Positions 58,379-61,462 of a DNA stretch of 61,462 bases are shown here, piece by piece. The stretch is from contig NZ_OEZH01000173.1 in NCBI RefSeq assembly GCF_900243075.1, positions 1 through 61,462 of the forward strand, given 5' to 3'. A program made the translations under genes and the position numbers. Positions within the stretch are counted from its first letter, which is position 1, and each line of letters opens with the position of its first letter. The notes under the pieces were generated by a model. That model was not told the DNA's origin and did not search any database. It saw only the letters and a program-made list of their open reading frames with translations. This stretch comes from Clostridioides difficile. GTDB taxonomy: Bacteria > Bacillota > Clostridia > Peptostreptococcales > Peptostreptococcaceae.

Positions 58379-58555
58379 TTAATATTTTAAAATAGATATG
58401 TATAAATTTATGTCCATTGTGATTTTTATTACTACTGAAATAGAAATAACATATAACATGTAATGAAATAATTTATTACAAAATAAATTTGCTACTATTT
58501 TCATAAATTTTTTTAACCTTTTCTTAATTATTTCTTTTATTCTGTTTAAATTCAT
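58379..58555 (-). CDS. Small basic hydrophobic protein, candidate CRISPR-controlled toxin
   Basis: A 58-aa ORF, MNLNRIKEIIKKRLKKFMK..., directly upstream of the cas6 cassette. The first 20 residues have eight Lys/Arg and could form an amphipathic helix. Residues 29-45 (LFHYMLYVISISVVIKI) could span the membrane. There is one Cys (26). AGAGGGGGA is 6 nt before the ATG and a consensus promoter lies 46 nt upstream, so it is a deliberate gene. It has no family I recognise. Size, charge and hydrophobicity fit a membrane-active toxin. Alternatively the active product is an RNA. Confidence 0.65.
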   Translation of the reverse strand: MNLNRIKEIIKKRLKKFMKIVANLFCNKLFHYMLYVISISVVIKITMDINLYISILKY

Positions 58556-58600
58556 ATTTATTCCCCCTCTATATTTTTATATTTATTAAATCATATTTAC

Positions 58601-58629
58601 ATTATATGATATTACTTATATAGAGTCAA
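58601..58629 (-). promoter_or_regulatory. Consensus promoter of the small ORF
   Basis: Minus-strand TTGACT (58624-58629), a 17-nt spacer and TATAAT (58601-58606). The start of transcription would be near 58594, giving a leader of about 39 nt. The -35 box falls inside the site matched by the degenerate spacer seed (58620-58657). Confidence 0.75.
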
Positions 58630-58660
58630 TAATTTATTTCTCTATAATTAAATTGACTGG
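58620..58660 (-). promoter_or_regulatory. Putative Cascade target with CCA PAM over the small-ORF promoter
   Basis: On the minus strand CCA (58660-58658) is followed by GTCAATTTAATT (58657-58646), identical to the first 12 nt of the degenerate spacer at 58806-58769. The other 26 positions match poorly (about 8). Such a PAM-plus-seed match should allow binding without cleavage. The 38-nt site covers the -35 box. Confidence 0.6.
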
Positions 58661-58671
58661 ATAAATATATT

Positions 58672-58710
58672 TCTACATAATTAAATTGACTAGAAATTTA
58701 ATTATGTAGA
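58672..58710. repeat. Perfect 16-bp inverted repeat
   Basis: TCTACATAATTAAATT (58672-58687) and AATTTAATTATGTAGA (58695-58710) flank a 7-nt loop. It lies just downstream of the degenerate repeat pair on the minus strand, so it may end or shape that RNA. It contains a second 12-nt copy of the seed word, preceded by CTA instead of CCA. Confidence 0.55.
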
Positions 58711-58739
58711 ATCAATATAATTTTAATTATATGATTTTA

Positions 58740-58836
58740 TTTTTATACTCCTCATTGTTAATCTAAACTATTAATATAATACTATTTCCATATAAATTAA
58801 ATTGACATTTAAATTCCATGTTGTTGAACTAAAAAC
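58740..58836 (-). CRISPR. Degenerate repeat-spacer-repeat unit upstream of cas6 (CreA-like)
   Basis: Minus strand: a repeat-like 30-mer (58836-58807) beginning GTTTTTAGTTCAAC and ending ATGGAATTTAAAT, a 38-nt spacer-like segment (58806-58769), then a second repeat-like 28-29-mer (58768-58740) beginning GTTTAGATTAAC. The first agrees with the C. difficile I-B repeat as I remember it at about 24 of 29 positions with one inserted base, the second at about 21. The 38-nt spacing is right for a CRISPR unit. A TATAAT at 58845-58850 would start RNA at about 58838, at the repeat edge. Confidence 0.65.
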
Positions 58837-59014
58837 TATATACTATTATACATAAAACTCTTCTAAATTAAAATACATTTTTTAAATTAAAAAAACTATT
58901 AGTCTAAATTTTCAATATACACATTAAACAAATACATTTAGTCATTTTACACATTTAATATAATAAAAAAATTTGATACTATATAATTAAAATTTAAATA
59001 TCAAGGAGAATGTT

Positions 59015-60124
59015 ATGTCAGAAGTAATTTTAAAAAATATATCAAAACTTTACTCAAATGGATTTAACGCAGTAAAAAACATAAACATAGACATTAAAGA
59101 TAAAGAATTTATCGTTTTAGTAGGACCATCTGGTTGTGGTAAATCGACTACACTTAGAATGATTGCTGGTCTTGAAGAAATATCTTCTGGAGAACTATAC
59201 ATTGGAGATAAACTTGCCAATGATATAGAACCAAAAGATAGAGATATAGCTATGGTTTTTCAAAACTATGCTTTATATCCTCATTTATCTGTTTATGAAA
59301 ACATGGCATTTGCACTTAAACTTAAAAAATTACCAAAAGATGAGATAGAAAAAAAAGTTAAAGAAGCTGCTAAAATATTAGATTTACTGCCTCTTTTAAA
59401 TAAAAAACCTAAAACACTATCTGGAGGACAAAGACAAAGGGTTGCTTTAGGACGTGCAATAGTTAGAAATCCTAAGGTATTCTTAATGGATGAGCCTCTA
59501 TCAAACTTAGATGCAAAACTTAGAACTGCCATGAGAACAGAGATAACTAAGCTACATCAACAGCTTGGAACTACATTTATCTATGTAACACATGACCAAG
59601 TCGAAGCTATGACTATGGCTGATAGAATTGTAGTAATGAAAGATGGAGTGGTTCAACAGATTGCAACTCCACAAGATGTATACGACTATCCAGCTAATAT
59701 ATTTGTTGCAGGGTTTATTGGAGCACCACAGATGAACTTTATTGATGTAACATTAATAGAAGAAAACAACGAAATTTATGTACAAAATGAACATATTAAG
59801 CTTAAATTGAATAAGGAAAAACACTATGATTTAATAAAAGATAATTATATTAATAATGAAGTTGTTGTAGGTATTAGACCAGAAGATATTCATGTAGAAG
59901 ATGCTTTTGTTAAATCTAATCCAGATACTTGTTTTAAATCAAAGATTGAAATAAAAGAGCTTATGGGAGCAGAAACTTATGCTCACTTAAAACTAGGTGA
60001 AAATACGATAACAATTAGATTTGATAGTAAAAACAGAATTAATGTTGGTGATGACTTAACACTTTCAGTTGACAATAGTAGAATACACATATTTGACAAA
60101 GAAACTACTTTATCTATAAGATAA
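59015..60124 (+). CDS. Sugar ABC transporter ATP-binding protein (MsmK/UgpC type)
   Basis: A 369-aa ATPase. Walker A GPSGCGKSTTLRMIAG, Q-loop VFQNYALYPHLSVYENMAF, signature LSGGQRQRVALGRAIVRNPK, Walker B FLMDEPLSNLDAKLR and H-loop YVTHDQ are all intact. The C-terminal third holds the OB/TOBE domain with GIRPEDIHVED. AAGGAG precedes the ATG. No permease or binding-protein genes are adjacent, as expected for the shared ATPase of several CUT1 sugar transporters. Confidence 0.92.
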   Translation: MSEVILKNISKLYSNGFNAVKNINIDIKDKEFIVLVGPSGCGKSTTLRMIAGLEEISSGELYIGDKLANDIEPKDRDIAMVFQNYALYPHLSVYENMAFALKLKKLPKDEIEKKVKEAAKILDLLPLLNKKPKTLSGGQRQRVALGRAIVRNPKVFLMDEPLSNLDAKLRTAMRTEITKLHQQLGTTFIYVTHDQVEAMTMADRIVVMKDGVVQQIATPQDVYDYPANIFVAGFIGAPQMNFIDVTLIEENNEIYVQNEHIKLKLNKEKHYDLIKDNYINNEVVVGIRPEDIHVEDAFVKSNPDTCFKSKIEIKELMGAETYAHLKLGENTITIRFDSKNRINVGDDLTLSVDNSRIHIFDKETTLSIR

Positions 60125-60153
60125 GAATATAATCTTATTTTTAAGGAGACTTT

Positions 60154-60921
60154 ATGGAAGAGTTAAAAGATTTTTTAGAAAGACAACTTAATAAAAAAAT
60201 AAATATCTATCCATATAAAAATCAAAGTTTAAATGCTAATAGCCATTTAGTTACTTTCAATAATATTATTTATGTTATTGATTTTCTAGATAAAAATAAT
60301 CTTGATAATCTAAAAGGTAACTTTTACTTAATTTATCAATCTCACATAGACTTTGAGTATCTAAAAAATATCTTTTATAATTTATATGAAGATATAAATA
60401 TAATACAACACAATGGTTTTTTTATAGTAAATTCTAAATATAACCTAGATATTAATGTAACTACACAAAATATAATTGAAGCTGAAACTTATCAAAGTAC
60501 TTATATTTTTTATCTTGGTGAATTAGATAATAAATCTGATTTTGATTTTAGATTACAGTTATGTTCTGATTTACTATCTCATGTTGTAAAAGACAATGCT
60601 GAAAATAAGTTTTTAAATTTATTTGACCTTATTAGATATAAAACTTTAGATTTAATTAATGAGGATAGTATACTTAATAAGTTAATAGACTTTAATAAAA
60701 TTAAATCTATTGATGAAGAACTTCTATATACAGGAATAAAGTTTATAAATAATGACTTAAACATTTCTAAAACATCTACTAGTATGTTTTTACATAGAAA
60801 CACACTAGTATATAGATTGGAAAAGATTAATGAGATACTTGGATTTGATTTAAAGAACTTTGAAAATGCAATGATTTTTTATCTGAGTGTCAAATCTTAT
60901 TTTCTATATAAAAAAATTTAA
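60154..60921 (+). CDS. PucR/CdaR-type C-terminal HTH regulator
   Basis: A 255-aa protein. The last 60 residues match the HTH_30 domain (DLNISKTSTSMFLHRNTLVYRLEKINEILGFDLKNFENAMIFYLSVKSY). The N-terminal 190 residues show no domain I recognise; they may be a degenerate GGDEF-like or ligand-binding part. AAGGAG precedes the ATG. It is 29 nt from the ABC ATPase, so it may control sugar uptake genes including that one. Confidence 0.75.
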   Translation: MEELKDFLERQLNKKINIYPYKNQSLNANSHLVTFNNIIYVIDFLDKNNLDNLKGNFYLIYQSHIDFEYLKNIFYNLYEDINIIQHNGFFIVNSKYNLDINVTTQNIIEAETYQSTYIFYLGELDNKSDFDFRLQLCSDLLSHVVKDNAENKFLNLFDLIRYKTLDLINEDSILNKLIDFNKIKSIDEELLYTGIKFINNDLNISKTSTSMFLHRNTLVYRLEKINEILGFDLKNFENAMIFYLSVKSYFLYKKI

Positions 60922-60956
60922 CTATTAAATTAAGCAGAAATTTGAAAGACTAATTC

Positions 60957-61462
60957 GGGTCTTTAAAATAAAGTGTGTATTCTTCTAAAAAGTGGTGATA
61001 ATTAAAATATTAAATATAACTATATAAAGGAAGGTGCACACTTTTTATGTTTAACAAAAACGAAATATTAAAAAAACTTATTGAAGAATATGATGTTAAA
61101 ACAACTACAGATATTCAAGATATGCTAAAAGATTTATTTGCAAGTACAATTCATCAAATGTTAGAAGCGGAGCTTGACGACCATTTAGGTTATGATAGAT
61201 ATGACAATAAGAATAAAAATACTAAAAACTCTAGAAATGGATATAGAAATAAAAATGTTAAATCAGATTTTGGAGAAATAACTTTAAATATTCCAAGAGA
61301 CCGAAATGGAGATTTTGAACCAAAGGTAATTAGAAATTATGAAAATGATATATCAGGAATAGAAAACCAAGTGATTGGAATGTACTCAAAAGGCATGTCC
61401 ACTCGAGATATATCAAGCCACCTTAAAAGTATTTACGGAATTGATATATCTCATTCACTAAT
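60957..61462 (+). mobile_element. IS256-family insertion sequence, left part
   Basis: The element continues past the window. The left end is probably near 60957, where GGGTCTTTAAAATAAAGTGT precedes the transposase in the way typical of IS256-type termini. The right end and target duplication are not visible, so the boundary is approximate. Confidence 0.6.
61047..61462 (+). CDS. IS256-family (mutator-type) transposase, 5' part
   Basis: 138 codons are visible, cut by the window end. IHQMLEAELDDHLGYDRYD, SRNGYRNKNVKSDFGEITLNIPRDRNGDFEPKVI and GMYSKGMSTRDISSHLKSIYGIDIS are the standard N-terminal region of this family. AAGGAAGGTG is upstream of the ATG. The visible part has no frameshift; the DDE catalytic residues lie beyond the window. 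Confidence 0.93.
   Translation, partial: MFNKNEILKKLIEEYDVKTTTDIQDMLKDLFASTIHQMLEAELDDHLGYDRYDNKNKNTKNSRNGYRNKNVKSDFGEITLNIPRDRNGDFEPKVIRNYENDISGIENQVIGMYSKGMSTRDISSHLKSIYGIDISHSL

Noticed and set aside
58379..58555. Identity with the known type I toxins beside C. difficile CRISPR arrays
   Set aside because: Those have a hydrophobic start and a Lys-rich tail as I remember them; this one has the opposite order, a basic start then a membrane segment.

Overview
The window is very AT-rich Gram-positive DNA with strong GGAGG-type ribosome sites and frequent TTG/GTG starts. Its gene content (pyruvate phosphate dikinase with its DUF299 regulator, a 2-oxoacid oxidoreductase/Ptb/Buk module for amino-acid fermentation, the sporulation pair yqfC-yqfD, and a type I-B cas cassette with 29-nt repeats) points to a peptostreptococcal Clostridium, most likely Clostridioides difficile or a close relative. 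The species call comes from memory of gene order and repeat sequence, not from a search.

Layout. 0.1-6.6 kb: a MarR regulator divergent from an RND efflux operon that includes a TolC-like protein. 6.8-11.5 kb: a zinc-ribbon protein, then ppdK with its regulatory protein and a CcpN-like CBS regulator. 11.9-17.8 kb: a glucitol-type PTS operon with its own PRD regulator, a GutM-like protein and an unusual SAF-domain oxidoreductase in place of the usual sorbitol-6-phosphate dehydrogenase. 18.2-23.2 kb: an AraC regulator and an AGCS symporter / M20 amidohydrolase / C45 hydrolase group. 23.9-32.2 kb: two operons that together would run a Stickland-type oxidative branch (uptake, transamination, oxidative decarboxylation to acyl-CoA, acyl phosphate, acid plus ATP), with an adjacent IclR regulator and a shared palindrome, AGAAC-N3-GTTCT, upstream of both. 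32.4-34.0 kb: a siroheme nitrite/sulfite reductase-like protein. 34.1-51.3 kb: a long housekeeping stretch on the minus strand (glyQS, DUF4342, recO, yqzL, mgtE, era, cdd, dgkA, ybeY, phoH, yqfD, yqfC, hpf, tspO, yqeY, rpsU, HIT, mtaB, rsmE, prmA).

51.4-58.9 kb is the most interesting part. A type I-B effector cassette (cas6-cas8b-cas7-cas5-cas3, no cas1/cas2/cas4) has a small degenerate CRISPR array just downstream of cas3 (three 29-nt repeats, two 37-nt spacers). Upstream of cas6 there is a second, more degenerate repeat-spacer-repeat unit, a consensus promoter and a 58-codon ORF for a small basic hydrophobic protein. The first 12 nt of the degenerate spacer match, next to a CCA PAM, a site that runs across the -35 box of the small ORF's promoter. 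This is the architecture expected of a CreTA-like (CRISPR-repressed toxin / CRISPR-resembling antitoxin RNA) module guarding the cas genes. It is inferred from sequence only.

59.0-61.5 kb: an MsmK/UgpC-type sugar ABC ATPase, a PucR/CdaR-type HTH protein, and the 5' part of an IS256-family transposase cut by the window end. Three related copies of a small dispersed repeat with terminator-like ends lie at 6.7, 20.5 and 34.05 kb.
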